This document shows, in pieces, positions 45,603 to 56,523 of a stretch of 64,000 nt of DNA (its first letter is position 1; each line of letters opens with the position of its first letter). The translations under genes were made by a program, and so were the position numbers. Source of the DNA: Blattamonas nauphoetae (taxonomy: Eukaryota; Preaxostyla; Oxymonadida); assembly GCA_033064195.1 (NCBI GenBank), contig JARBJD010000230.1, forward strand, positions 1 to 64,000, written 5' to 3'. The notes under the pieces were generated by a model. That model searched no databases, was not told the origin of the DNA, and saw nothing but the letters and a program-made list of their open reading frames with translations.

Positions 45603-46918
45603 ATGGATCAAAAATTTCGATGTCATTCAACCAGTATCCTTGACGATTCTTCTGTACCTTTATCTTTTCGCAAAGAACTTACAGAAATCTTTCCTTGTCT
45701 GTTCTCTTCAATCGTCATGTTTATCTCGAAGCTATTCTCGATGGATCTTTGCACATTCCTTCTCAACAGAATGTTGTGAACGAAAATACTCTTGTCGACC
45801 GAACTTCTGATCGTACATCCCTTGTTCAACTTGACTCGTCCACTCTACATTTCCTCTTCTCGTCGGTGGAGCTCCCTGATGATTTAGTTCTTTTCAGGGA
45901 TTTCAGTCCAGAACACACGCAAATGTTTTATGATTATCTTCAATTCTTTGGAACACTCGCATTTGATCTCCATAAATTTGATTCAATCACAAACCATCAT
46001 CCTCTAGCTGCCACCCTCATTCTAATCTTCGTCCAGCATGACCTCTTCCAACCATTTCAGATTGACCTCTCGACGTTCATTAGGTTCGCCATCACCCTCG
46101 AACAAAACTACCTCCCCATCGAATATCATTCAGCCATCCACGCAGCTGATGTCCTTCATTTTTGCCACTTTTCTCTGTGTTCATCATCGCAGTCGTTACG
46201 ATCCTTGACTAAACGTGATTTGGTCATGCTTTTTACAGCAGCAGCAGCTCATGATGTTCAACACCCCGGCCGATACCGAGAGTTTCTCATCAGCCATTCT
46301 CATCCAATCGCTCTCACCTATAATGACATCTCTCCTCTCGAAAACTTCCATGCATCAACATTGTTTACGAAGATTTTGTCATCTAAAGAGACAAACTTCA
46401 TCGATAACTTCTCGCCAGAAGATAAGCTTCTCTTCCGTCAGACTGTTATCGAGCTGATCCTTGCCACCGATTTGAAGTATCACCAGCCTGTTCGGACTCG
46501 CCTTGAGCTTTTGAGAACTCAATGTGGAAGCAGTGTCTTCCAACCCAAATGCCAGGACGAAAGAGTCCTCGTCATGAAATCGCTCTTGATGTCTGCTGAC
46601 TTGAACGTTATTCTCCGACCACGGTCAATCCTTTTAGCGACCTATCATAACCTCTATGTGGAGATGTACAAACAAGGCGATGTTGAGATTGCTGAGGGAC
46701 AAGTCGTTGATTCGATGTACGACCGAAAGAAGGATGATGTTCACACAACAACACTGCAAATGTACACCTTTGTCACAAAGGTTGTTCTTCCATTCATCAT
46801 GACGGTTCACACATTGTTGGATTGCTTTGGTGATGGGATCATGAATGTTCAAAGTCTGTTATCTCTTCCCTATATCTTATTCAGCAAATCTAGAATATTG
46901 GGAAAGCATTCTCAATGA
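45603..46918 (+). CDS. 3',5'-cyclic nucleotide phosphodiesterase (PDE class I)
   Basis: Exons 45603-45696 and 45732-46918, separated by a 35-nt GTCTGT..CTCGAAG intron, sum to 1,281 nt and give 426 residues. The catalytic HD domain is clear: EYHSAIHAADVLHF (proton-donor and metal His), FTAAAAHDVQHPGRYREF (metal His-Asp), VIELILATDLKYH, and SADLNVIL with the last metal Asp. This is the signature of class I PDEs that open cAMP or cGMP. The usual Asn in 'YHN..HA' is Ser. There is no GAF, PAS or membrane segment, so control is probably by expression or binding partners. The glutamine-switch region (FIMTVHTLLDCFGD) is too diverged to tell cAMP from cGMP preference. Confidence 0.9.
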
Positions 46919-47413
46919 AGAATCAGCAAATGTACAAAAACAATAAGGTGGAAAACCATCGTTCAGGGCAACTTTTTCTGTTGGACAAAGGATCTTCATA
47001 CTCTCAGTTATTCTTGTAAAGGAGACCTGCACGGGAAATTCTATCGATGAGAGAATGTTTAGGGACGATAGAGTGGGTATTCCTCAACAGATTATCTCTA
47101 GACACAGACAATAGTAAAACAATCATTTCACACTCAATCCTTTATCTCAGTCGCCATACAATAAACAGATGTCCCCTCTTCACTGACTTCACCATTCTAC
47201 CACAAGTGAACTCGAGCTTATGATGTTTTTAATCATCCCAACTGTGGTGTTTGGAGGTTTGATATGTGATGATGATTGGTTTGAGAAACGTATCTGCTCA
47301 TGATAAGCGATCGAATCAGGAAGCGTTGTTTATTGTGGTCTTGGATTTGTTCGTTATCGATAGATATTCGAAAAAGAATCGATCATAAGGAAACCTTCTG
47401 ATATGGTGTTTGC
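46919..47413. other. Intergenic gap, nothing recognised
   Basis: This is an AT-rich gap between the converging 3' ends of the phosphodiesterase and the eS12 gene. No open frame over 60 codons, RNA gene or repeat stands out. It must hold both 3' ends. Confidence 0.6.
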
Positions 47414-47889
47414 TTATTGAGCGGCCTTGCGCATGTGATCAGAGATGAATTGGTATGCTTCAGCATCAGTACCAACTTCTTTGATACCAACGCAAGAGCA
47501 GCCAACAACGTTGCGAGCGTTTCCTTCTTTGTCAAATTGGCAAAGGCCGGACCATTCACCAAGGTCTTTCTTCTCTTCAATGTGAAGGAGAGGAACTTGT
47601 CTCTGTTTGCACAGAGCTTCAACGAGCTTCACATACGATGGTTCGTCGCAGTCTTCAGCAAGGATGACAAGGCTGGCTTCACCGCGATCCATAAGCTTGG
47701 CGGCTTCTCTCAGACCACGGTACAGTTTTCCGGCGTAGATAGCGCTCTTAAGGAGGCGCTGAACGGCGGTTGGGAGATCAAGAGGCTTGATGATTGGTTC
47801 TTCAACAGCAACAACTGGAGTTTCGACACTGGAAGTCAAAAGAGAAAAATAATGAGTCGAGAAAGAGATTTAAACCCTTCGGTTTCCAT
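47414..47889 (-). CDS. RPS12: Small-subunit ribosomal protein eS12
   Basis: A 14-nt coding first exon (47876-47889, METEG) is spliced over a 47-nt intron (47829-47875, GTTTAA..TTCCAG) to the main exon; 429 nt in all, 142 residues. The protein has the L7Ae/L30e-type fold: SAIYAGKLYRGLREAAKLMD, ASLVILAEDCDEPSYVKLVE, ALCKQRQVPLLHIEEKKDLG, and NVVGCSCVGIKEVGTDAEAY, all in the order of eS12. It binds at the beak of the 40S subunit. The intron just after the start codon is a common feature of ribosomal-protein genes in intron-poor genomes. Confidence 0.96.
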
Positions 47890-48115
47890 TGGTCTCAAGT
47901 AGATAACTTTCCTCGACAAAGATCAAGAAAAATGAATTTTTGCCTCATCACGGTTCCATAGTTTCGTTTTTTCCTGAGTGTTGGTGGGGATGATGTCATT
48001 ATTCTTTCAATAATCTCAAAAACAAATTGGTAATTCTAGCATAATTGCTAAACTTGATCGAATGAGGGAAAGATTGGTATGATAGATTGTTCAAATCAAG
48101 AAAACTTAAAGTGAA

Positions 48116-49036
48116 TTAACTCTCCAAGATACTCTTTGCTGTCTCCACATTCCGATCAGATGCATAGTAAGCCTCAACAGCACTGAATGGATCAGCTTTA
48201 GTCTCTTCAATGAGAGATGTTAAGGCGTCACGATCCACTGTCGTTATTTTCAGGGCTATTCCTGTTTCGGTAAAGCAATATGGGACACGTTCATCACCCT
48301 CAGCATCACCAAAAAGACATCCACCATTTGTAGGATCATCGAAGTTCAAAGAATCAAGTTTGGACGAGGTTGGCTTGTTCGGAGCATCAGTGACCACAAA
48401 ATCGATTGTCGTTCCTCTCTTGTCAATTGGTGGGAGAGTAGGTTGGCGACCACCAACACCACGACCGATTGGCCCGACAGCAACACGCATTCCAAGGTCA
48501 TTGTGGTCTTCACGAAGATCGACACCGGACGAGAGAAGTTCGATTGCCTCTGCAATATTCATGGCAGTGCGGCGGAGAGCAATAGTAGCTTGATCCTCAT
48601 CGCATTTATGCTTTTCTTGAAGTTCAGCAAGGGCTTTTTTAAATTCTTCCGAACTTGTGTCGATTGCTGGTCTTTCGTCAGTAGCTGGAATAATTCGAAT
48701 AGGTTTTGGTGTCTCTCTACATAAAAGTGACAAGAATGGGGAAAAGAAAACCGCTTGCGAGGTGTTTTTGGTGTCTTTTCGTCGAGACTTGATTTGACGA
48801 CGATGACAGATCGTGTGTTCTAGGGAGTATAAACAGGAAGTTAACAAAAATACCAATTTGAGATCCTTCATGAGTGTGTCGTCTTTCAGAGCGCGGCCAG
48901 CAAAGACGAGGAATTGTGCATCGGGAGAGATATTGTGTACTTTCTCAATTTTCTGTTTTAAGACGAGAACACTGTCTTCTGGTTCATATTCAACATGGAT
49001 ATCATCGTGAGGAGTACGTCTGACTGTGACTTTCAT
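48116..49036 (-). CDS. UBL-UBA protein (RAD23/ubiquilin-type shuttle factor)
   Basis: Two small introns (48820-48853, 34 nt; 48717-48751, 35 nt) rebuild the ubiquitin-like domain's last strand (LKLNTRSVIVVKSSL) and the linker. The exons sum to 852 nt, 283 residues. The N-terminal UBL runs MKVTVRRTPHDDIHVEYE to residue ~72. A first UBA-like helix bundle spans EEFKKALAELQEKHKCDE to AMNIAEAIELLSSG, and a second C-terminal one reads TSLIEETKADPFSAVEAYYA and NVETAKSILES. UBL-UBA proteins carry ubiquitylated clients to the proteasome. No XPC-binding domain is visible between the UBAs, unlike RAD23, and the central part is Gly-rich (GPIGRGVGGRQ). The exact subfamily is therefore open. Confidence 0.8.
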   Translation of the reverse strand: MKVTVRRTPHDDIHVEYEPEDSVLVLKQKIEKVHNISPDAQFLVFAGRALKDDTLMKDLKLVFLLTSCLYSLEHTICHRRQIKSRRKDTKNTSQAVFFSPFLSLLCRETPKPIRIIPATDERPAIDTSSEEFKKALAELQEKHKCDEDQATIALRRTAMNIAEAIELLSSGVDLREDHNDLGMRVAVGPIGRGVGGRQPTLPPIDKRGTTIDFVVTDAPNKPTSSKLDSLNFDDPTNGGCLFGDAEGDERVPYCFTETGIALKITTVDRDALTSLIEETKADPFSAVEAYYASDRNVETAKSILES

Positions 49037-49304
49037 ATTATTGGATAATTAATTCAGTGGTTTCAGATGTTCTTGAAAAAAGGGATCTCAACCGAAGTTA
49101 TTTTTAAACCTCACAACACAACGTATCGTTTCGAATAAACTATTCTCAGAAAACTCCACGCTGCACAACTGTCTTTGTGAAGTTATTTTAACAATAGGTT
49201 AGCTGCTATTTCCTTTTTTGTCTGATCTAACCCCAAATTTTTTTAGTTCAATCCCTCCGACGCGATTTGTTTTGCTCGTATTTTTCATCTGGTAGACTTT
49301 CGGC

Positions 49305-52013
49305 ATGACAATTCTTGGCATTGATTTTGGTAACGATGGAAGCCGGATCGCCACACTACTGAAAGTGAAGCGATTACACACCAATACAATCGGAAACCAG
49401 CTTACGGTTGTTCTCAACCAAAGTTCAGAACGGACAACTCCATCAATCATCACTCATAAAGGAAAAGAGCGATTCCTTGGAGATGCAGCTGTAAATGTTC
49501 GCGTCAGCAATGCAAAGAATACCATGAGCGAGTTTAAGATGCTCATTGGAAAGAAGATAGATGACCCAGAGGTCATCAGCTCCATGCCTTATTTCTCAGC
49601 AAAACTTGTCCCTGGACCCAACGACGAAGTCGCGTACAGCATCGACACAGGAAAGTTTGCAGCGACGATCCCGGTGAGTACAGCTATGTCGTCGTTCTTT
49701 GGAAAGATGAAAGAAATTGTCACCTTTGCGGCTGATGGTTCATTGGATCCTTTCCGCAAGATGGAGGGAGTCGTTTCTGTCCCCGAATTTTTCAACCAGC
49801 ACCAGCGTCAACTGGTTATTGAAGCGTGCAAAATCTCAGGAATCACCCCTCTCGCGGTTATCTCTGATCCAGCCGCATTGGCAATGGAATATGGCTTCAC
49901 AAAACTAGATCTTCCGGCCAATGACGATCAAACAAAACCGTTATATGTTTGCTTTGTTCTTTGCGGACACGCCTACACCACAGTTTCCATCGCTGCAATG
50001 AAGAAGGACAACTTCACGATTCTCTCTAGCGCTTCCACATCCATTTTTGGCGGACGTGTGGTTGATCGCAGAATTGCTTCTTATTTTGCTCGTCTCATCG
50101 AGAAAAAGTGTGGGGAACCCGCAGGAAGTGTGATGCAGAATCCAAGAAATGTTGTTCGGTTGCTAGCTGCTGCAGAACGCACCAAGAAAGTGCTCAGTGG
50201 AGGACCAGTCGCACAGTTCAGTGTGGAGAACATTTTGGACAATGATTATCAGTTCACATTCACCCGGCAAGAATTGGAGGATCTCCTCACGCGCGGATAC
50301 ACTGAAACGAACAAGGACATCGTTGTTGGGGACAACTGCGTTGATGTCATAAAATCTGTCTGTGAAGAAGCCCTCAAGAACAGTGGTCTGGCCCTTGCTG
50401 ATATTGATGTGATTGAGGCCGTGGGAGGAACGTCCCGTGTTCCTATGGTCAAAGATATCGCAGAAACATTCTTTGCAAAGCCCCTCTCGTTCACCCTCAA
50501 TTCGGAAGAAGCCATCGCCAAAGGATGTGCCCTCACAGCGGTCAGACTCAGTTCTGCTCATCGCATCCGTGAGGTGTCCCTCCACGATGCTCTGAATTCA
50601 GACGTGTTGATAGAGTGGTTCAAGGAAGACTCCCCACAAACACTGAAGCTCCTGAAAGCATTCAAAAAGCACACCAAATTCGAAGTGACCTCGAAGTCCG
50701 ATGATGCCGGTGTGAATGTCGTGTTCAAACGCACAAAACCGTTCAGCTTCAAACTGAAATGCACCGACGGACCGACGACATCGAGCGGATTGTCAGCGGA
50801 GGAGGGCCAGACAACGTTGAGTGTTTTGGATGTTTTGGATGTCCCCGCAATGCCGGCAGATGCAGCCAAGGCAGCTGATGTGAAGATTCAGGAGAGACTT
50901 GCGAAGGGAGAGAACGTTGAGAGGGCTGTGAAGGTGCGAGTGGCGTTGAGCAGGAGTGGATTGGTCAGATTGGATCATGCGTTCATCGAAGAAGACTTCA
51001 TTGTTGAGGAGAAGAATCCAAAAAAGAAGGAGGAGACACCAGCAGACCCGTTGCAGAAGGAATTTGAAGGCACTGAGGGTGGAAATCACGACACTGCACA
51101 GGAAGACTCGATGCGGACTGATTCAGACGAGGAGGAAGACAGTTCTGAGGACGAGCTTCCTCCAGTTCAGCCTGACATGTCAAACGATGTCGTTGAATAC
51201 GAAACAGTCGAAGTCAAGAAGCAGCGTAAGGTCATTCTTCGATCTCGCAGCGTTCTCGTTGGAGAAAAATCGAAAGAAGCACTTGAGACGGAAACAAAGA
51301 ATCATCTCCGCTCGTTCCTTCAGGACACAGAATTCCGGGAAATGATTAACGTGAAGAACGCACTCGAGATGGCCATCTATGCGCTCCGAGAGTCTTTCGA
51401 CGAGGGTGGCAAGCTGCGACCGTATGCAAGCGAGGAAGGAGTCAAGCGGACACTCACGCTCGCTGACGAGATTGGGGATTGGCTGAACAGAGATGGGAAA
51501 GAGGAGGAAGATGATGAGAAGGGATACAAAGCGGTGAAGGCAGAGTATGACGAGAGATTGAAGGAGTTGACGAAGGAGAGTGACAAAGCTCAAATGAGAA
51601 TGAAGCAGGAATCAGAGAGAGCAGCTCTCTTCTCCGAGATTGAAGAAGTCTGCGCCGACATCACAGTTCGTGTCAACAGCTCGGAGTCTTCGCACATCGA
51701 CAATTCGAAGAAACAGACCATCCTGCAAGAAGTCGAGGATTGGCAACGTGAAACCGTGAAAATGAAAGACCAGCTTGCAAAGATGCAGAAGTACGAAGAC
51801 TCGCCGTTCGTCTGTACTGATGTGGCACGGAACTTCGAGCAGATCAGGTCGTCCTGGGTTCAAGTCCTCTCGGCCCCCAAGCCACCACCAAAGCCGGTCT
51901 CTTCAGACGATGTGAAGACATCTGATGTTCCCTCCCCTCCTCCAAGTTCTTCGAATGCTCATTCACCAGTCAATCATCTCCAAATGGACGACAATGGATT
52001 CAATGATGATTAA
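49305..52013 (+). CDS. Hsp110/Sse1-type Hsp70 nucleotide-exchange chaperone
   Basis: An intronless frame of 902 residues starts MTILGIDFGNDGSRIATL. The actin-like ATPase domain includes GDAAVNVRVSNAKNTM, MEGVVSVPEFFNQHQRQ, FGGRVVDRRIASYF and VIEAVGGTSRVPMVKDI. A diverged substrate-binding sheet follows, then an acidic loop with an EDSMRTDSDEEEDSSEDE stretch near residues 601-618, and a long helical lid (DTEFREMINVKNALEMAIYA). Length and the long acidic insertion separate it from canonical Hsp70 (about 650) and point to Hsp110, the cytosolic exchange factor for Hsp70 in disaggregation. The C-terminus is Pro/Ser-rich without EEVD. The frame starts about 270 bp from the divergent UBL-UBA gene. 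Confidence 0.9.
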   Translation: MTILGIDFGNDGSRIATLLKVKRLHTNTIGNQLTVVLNQSSERTTPSIITHKGKERFLGDAAVNVRVSNAKNTMSEFKMLIGKKIDDPEVISSMPYFSAKLVPGPNDEVAYSIDTGKFAATIPVSTAMSSFFGKMKEIVTFAADGSLDPFRKMEGVVSVPEFFNQHQRQLVIEACKISGITPLAVISDPAALAMEYGFTKLDLPANDDQTKPLYVCFVLCGHAYTTVSIAAMKKDNFTILSSASTSIFGGRVVDRRIASYFARLIEKKCGEPAGSVMQNPRNVVRLLAAAERTKKVLSGGPVAQFSVENILDNDYQFTFTRQELEDLLTRGYTETNKDIVVGDNCVDVIKSVCEEALKNSGLALADIDVIEAVGGTSRVPMVKDIAETFFAKPLSFTLNSEEAIAKGCALTAVRLSSAHRIREVSLHDALNSDVLIEWFKEDSPQTLKLLKAFKKHTKFEVTSKSDDAGVNVVFKRTKPFSFKLKCTDGPTTSSGLSAEEGQTTLSVLDVLDVPAMPADAAKAADVKIQERLAKGENVERAVKVRVALSRSGLVRLDHAFIEEDFIVEEKNPKKKEETPADPLQKEFEGTEGGNHDTAQEDSMRTDSDEEEDSSEDELPPVQPDMSNDVVEYETVEVKKQRKVILRSRSVLVGEKSKEALETETKNHLRSFLQDTEFREMINVKNALEMAIYALRESFDEGGKLRPYASEEGVKRTLTLADEIGDWLNRDGKEEEDDEKGYKAVKAEYDERLKELTKESDKAQMRMKQESERAALFSEIEEVCADITVRVNSSESSHIDNSKKQTILQEVEDWQRETVKMKDQLAKMQKYEDSPFVCTDVARNFEQIRSSWVQVLSAPKPPPKPVSSDDVKTSDVPSPPPSSSNAHSPVNHLQMDDNGFNDD

Positions 52014-52137
52014 TGTTTTTACCTTACCATTCATAACCATTCGTTTTTTATATCGTTTATCTCCGTTTCATTGAGACTCGCGGATTTTTGCCTCTGTTTT
52101 GAGCAAATCGACGTAATGAAGTGATTAAACAAGATCA

Positions 52138-53334
52138 TCAGAACAGAATACAGTCATCCTTCGGGAAATACTGTTTACAGCGAGGATGAGGGCTGGCTTG
52201 AAATTGTATGAACTCTGGGTTGCATTCCTCTCCCAGGAGGTGGAGATAGGCTCCGAAATTATTACACCCACAATAATCTGGCGCGGAAAAGATGGTTATC
52301 TGGAATGAAATGTTGAATTATGTGGAAATTCATACGAGAAATCCTTCGTGTTCGACTGAATAACCCATTTCTTTTGCTTGGTGAGAACGGACGAAGAGGT
52401 TAAGGTTGTGTTTGGTTAAGAAAGATGCGGTGATGTCAGGACCAAAATTAACACCAAAGGGACGAATTGACTTGCTAAATCCATTGGCAGGCTGAGGGTC
52501 TGACCACTGAGAGAAAGAGATGATTTTAGGCGAATAATACCAGCATCTGAGCCATCAAAAGATGACCACCTTCAGTCCCAGGCTCTTTAAACCGTTGAAT
52601 AGATCTGATATCATCAAATGAAATGTCTGGCTGCTCCCAGAGGCCTCCATGCTGAAGTCAGTTTGAGAACAGGCGAATAAAGTTTCATACCACAACAAAA
52701 ACACGATTACACACAATGGCACATAGTGGAAGAGTGTAAAACATTCGAACAAATTCTGTATAAACATCCTCATTGTACTTGTCAAGCACTTCATCTTTGA
52801 AGCCATAGATAAACGTACACCGCGCACACTCGTGATTCCCCCGTAGCAAAAACAAACTTTCCGGGTGGACGAGATACAATGTGAGTAACAGAAGAGTTAG
52901 CTAGTCGAAGTTAATGAGATGGAGAAATTGATACCTCGGACCCAAATGAGCCTCTATCAACAAAATCTCCATTAAAAATGTATCGATTTGTGGCGGAAGG
53001 ATATCCGTTCTCCTTAAATATGTGGAGAACATCATAAAACTGGCCGTGTGTATCACCCTAAAGCGAAGCGAAAATTGTTTGAAACAAATGTTCCAACAAA
53101 CAACAATAGTCATTTTCGAATCTGCTAAATAAGGAATTTCAAGTATGTTTGGAAGCTTTTGGAGAGATTCCCGAGCCATTTTGATCAGTGAGATGACTTG
53201 TGTGATGGGGGGCTTTCGACCTGAAGTCAAAATCTGTTCTAACTCGACTGAATGAAATGTATTGTCAACAGGAAACAGAAAATACCGATTGTTTCGGAGG
53301 TTACATCTGGAAAATGTTCTATTTTTGAAGACAT
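52138..53334 (-). CDS. PP5-type serine/threonine protein phosphatase (catalytic domain only)
   Basis: The start is ATG 53334 ([16 protein letters not shown]). Six short introns (about 34-48 nt) separate pieces that together read [103 protein letters not shown] and [19 protein letters not shown]. These contain every metal-binding and catalytic motif of the PPP family (GDxHGQ, GDxVDRG, GNHE, HGG, RSH, SAPNYC as SAPDYC). The sequence after GNHE and the 'GPDIT' and 'NFGAYLHL' parts fit PP5 best. The N-terminal TPR domain of PP5 is missing, so Hsp90 docking and TPR autoinhibition would not apply. It ends [13 protein letters not shown]. Confidence 0.85.
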
Positions 53335-53550
53335 GCGAGAAAGAGAGAGAAAATATGTGGATGAATTAGATGATACGTAGTGGCTGAATGAGCTCTGATG
53401 GATTTGTCTATGATGAGAATAAGATAGAAAACATGAATAGTCAAACAAAAATTGACTTAATAAAGTTCATCAATTTCCATGAAGTGGAAGAATTTTTCTT
53501 GTGAAATCTGTGATGGGTTGAGTTCAATCCAAATGGGACTGCGGGATTGT

Positions 53551-56365
53551 ATGTCTCTCCTATACGAAGCGCATTGTTTCATCCCTTTGATGACTAATTA
53601 TTATTTTCCATCTTCTCTCTTTCGCTCATTCTTTGCTTCAAAACAAACAGATCAAATTGTCAAACAGATTGGAAAAGGATCATTTGGTAAAGTCTACCTC
53701 GTCCTCCACAGACTCAAACGACGACATTTTGTCCTCAAATCCATCCCTTTAACCAATCCTCAAGAAACACAAACTGCCCTGAAAGAAGTGAAGATGATGC
53801 AGCTCTTTAACAGCCCCTTCATTGTTAAATACCATGAGAGTTTTATGGACCGCAATACCTTGTACATTATTATGGAGTATTGTGACGATGGAGACTTGAA
53901 TGGATACTTTGTTCAGTGCAAAAAGAAATGCATCAGAATTCCTGAAGATGTCTGTATTTCTCCGTCTTTAATTGGCATACATCTGAAATGAACTAACTTC
54001 AATTTTACAGCAAGTCCTAAACTGGTTTGCTCAGATCACTCTGGGTCTCGATTTCATCCACAAGAAGAAAATCCTCCACAGAGATATCAAAGCAGGAAAT
54101 ATCTTCCTAACAACAAAAAACATGTGCAAACTGGGTATCTTTTGAACAATTCGTCACCGATTTCTTCAGGTGATTTTGGAATTTCTCGTTCTCTCGCAAA
54201 CACACGAGACATGGCTCACACGCTTGTCGGCACTCCATACTACATGTCCCCTGAACTCTCTCAAAATCGGCCGTATTTTCTTCAAATTCTCTCATTTAGT
54301 TTCAGTTACGACTATAAATCCGACATCTGGGCTCTTGGTTGTCTCTTGTACGAGATGTGCACGTTCTGTCATCCGTTCGAAGCACAAAACTACCAACAAC
54401 TCGTCCAACGGATAGCCCGAGGATTCTACAAACCTATTCCAACACCTCCTTATTCCAAAAACTTGAGTACACTTGTGGACAAAATGTTGAAACAGGTGTG
54501 TACTTAAATCAAACGTTTCACCTCTTTGTCTCTTCTCCCCTGCCTTTCTTTATTCAAACTCATCGTCTCAGAATCCAGCAGATCGTCCTACTACCGATCA
54601 AATTCTTGATCTCCCATTCATTCGAGAACAACTCAAATCATTCATCAAAACTTCCCTCACGAACCGAAATCCGACACTTGTGATCCAAAATAACCCTCAA
54701 GAAGGAAAAGAAGAAGAAGCTCCTCAGGTCAAGCAAGATTTATCACAATTGAATGCTCTCCTGCCGAAGGCAAGAGGAGGATTCGCTGTTCCAACGGTTC
54801 CAAAGGCAGCTGTTGGATCAAGGCCTGAGACAGATCGAAAAGAGAATGAAAAGAGAAAAGAAGAAGAGAGAAAACTCGCTGAAGAGAAACAGAAAGCTGA
54901 AGAAGAGAAGAAAAAACTAGAAGCAGAAAGACTCCAAAAAGAAGAGGAAGAACGGAAGAAAAAGGAAGAAGAAGAGAAAAAACGGCAAAAGCTAGAAGAG
55001 GACCGAAAACGTCGAGCTGAAGAGCAGAAGAAGGAAGAGGAGAGACAAAAGGCTGAAGAAGAAAAGAAGAAAGCGGAAGAGCAAAGACTTGAAGAAGAAA
55101 GGAAAAAGAAAGAGGAAGACAAAAAATCAGCAGCGACCTCAACTCGCGTGAAAAGTGCGAAGCGAGTCGCAACTTCATCGTCCACCAAAGCACCAGCAAA
55201 GCCAAGTCTCCATCTCAACCCCAATTCCTCTCGACCAGGTCGAGCTGTGTCTCCGTCACTTGCTGGTTCTGATGATTCCCAAAGAGCAGTTTCTCCATCT
55301 CTCAAAGTCTCTCGACCGAACTCTGCGTCAAGAACAGCATCTCGATCTCCCCGACCACCAACTACAACCCGCACGAAGGTTTCTGAAAAATCACAAGCTC
55401 CAAAAACATCCTCAAAACGACCTGTTACTCCTGGGCAACGACTTTCCACTCCAAAGACATCAGCAAAACGCGAAACTTTGCAAGTTACAAATGCTACCCC
55501 AGAGCCATCAAAATCGCCACGGCCAACCAAAGTCGCAAGTTTGTCCATTCCAGGGACCAAACCCAAGATTGCAGGCAAAAGCACAGATGATAAACACAAG
55601 CGAAATCTGGCCTTGTTTGAGCAGCATGTCAACAAGATGAAGAACGAAAAGAGCGGTGGAATCACAGATCGGACATTCGACAAAAACAATCCGAGAGCAA
55701 AGCCATATTATCTTATGTTGAAACAGCAGGAAGAGAAAGAGAAGGAGAAACAACTTCTGAAAGAGAAGGACAGTCTTGTGGAGCAGTGGAAGAGAGAAGC
55801 TCAGCTGCTCAACGCTGTCAAACCCAAAGTCATTGAGCAGCCTCCCATCCGACCCATCTCCGCGTTCAAAGACGAACCAGAAGAAGCCCCGCCTGGAAAG
55901 CTGGATTCGCTGGATTTGGCGTTTGACAAATCGTTTGCGATGATTGGAGAGATTGGGTTCGATCGGATCGAGGCGAAGGAGCAGGAAGAGGAGAAGAAGG
56001 CGAAGAAGGTTGAGAATGAGGAGGAATATGTGGACGCGTTGACTGTCATTGCGTCGGTTCTGAAAACAGGACACACGCCACAACCTGTCCGAGTGGAAAA
56101 AGAAACAGATGACGATATCAAGCAGGCTAAGGTGCAACGCGACACAAAGAACTTGTTTTTGGAGGCAAAGAAGATTCGGACGCAGCTCGAGCACGATCTG
56201 GGTGACACCCTCTTCGATTCGTTATATGAATGTCTTGTTGATCAGGACAAACCGAATGATATCCAGCTCGCCAATGCTAAAAAGGTCCTTGGTAGCAAAC
56301 CCTCATCTAACATTGACAAAATGAAGCAGCTGATGCGTTTAGAAGAACAAATTATTCCGGCTTGA
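53551..56365 (+). CDS. NEK-family protein kinase with long coiled-coil tail
   Basis: Six exons (introns 53576-53650, 53950-54010, 54135-54169, 54273-54305 and 54496-54571) sum to 2,535 nt, 844 residues. The kinase domain starts [18 protein letters not shown] and holds VLKSIPL (VAIK Lys), [42 protein letters not shown] and [13 protein letters not shown], in the NEK pattern. After [17 protein letters not shown] come about 120 residues of almost pure Lys/Glu coiled coil, a Ser/Pro/Arg-rich linker, and a C-terminal helix '[19 protein letters not shown]' like the end of NEK1/NEK5. The 53950-54010 intron carries an ACTAAC branch site. NEKs of this group act at basal bodies and cilia, consistent with the dynein-2 gene in the window. 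Activation-loop Ser/Thr residues are present. Confidence 0.92.
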
Positions 56366-56523
56366 GTTTTTATTCCTCAGTTTTCATTATTTTATCGTCA
56401 CTTCAAGATTTAGTCTCTTCAATAGTTTTCATTGTCTTTTTCTTTGAAATCTCAATGATTACTTCGTTTAGAGACACAAACTTATTTTCTGATCTGTGCC
56501 ACTATTTGAGTAACAGCAGACAG

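Noticed and set aside
54724-55689. 321-codon minus-strand open frame
   Set aside because: It mirrors the Lys/Glu-rich and Ser-rich coding of the NEK tail, giving Phe/Ser repeats with no domain; an antisense shadow.
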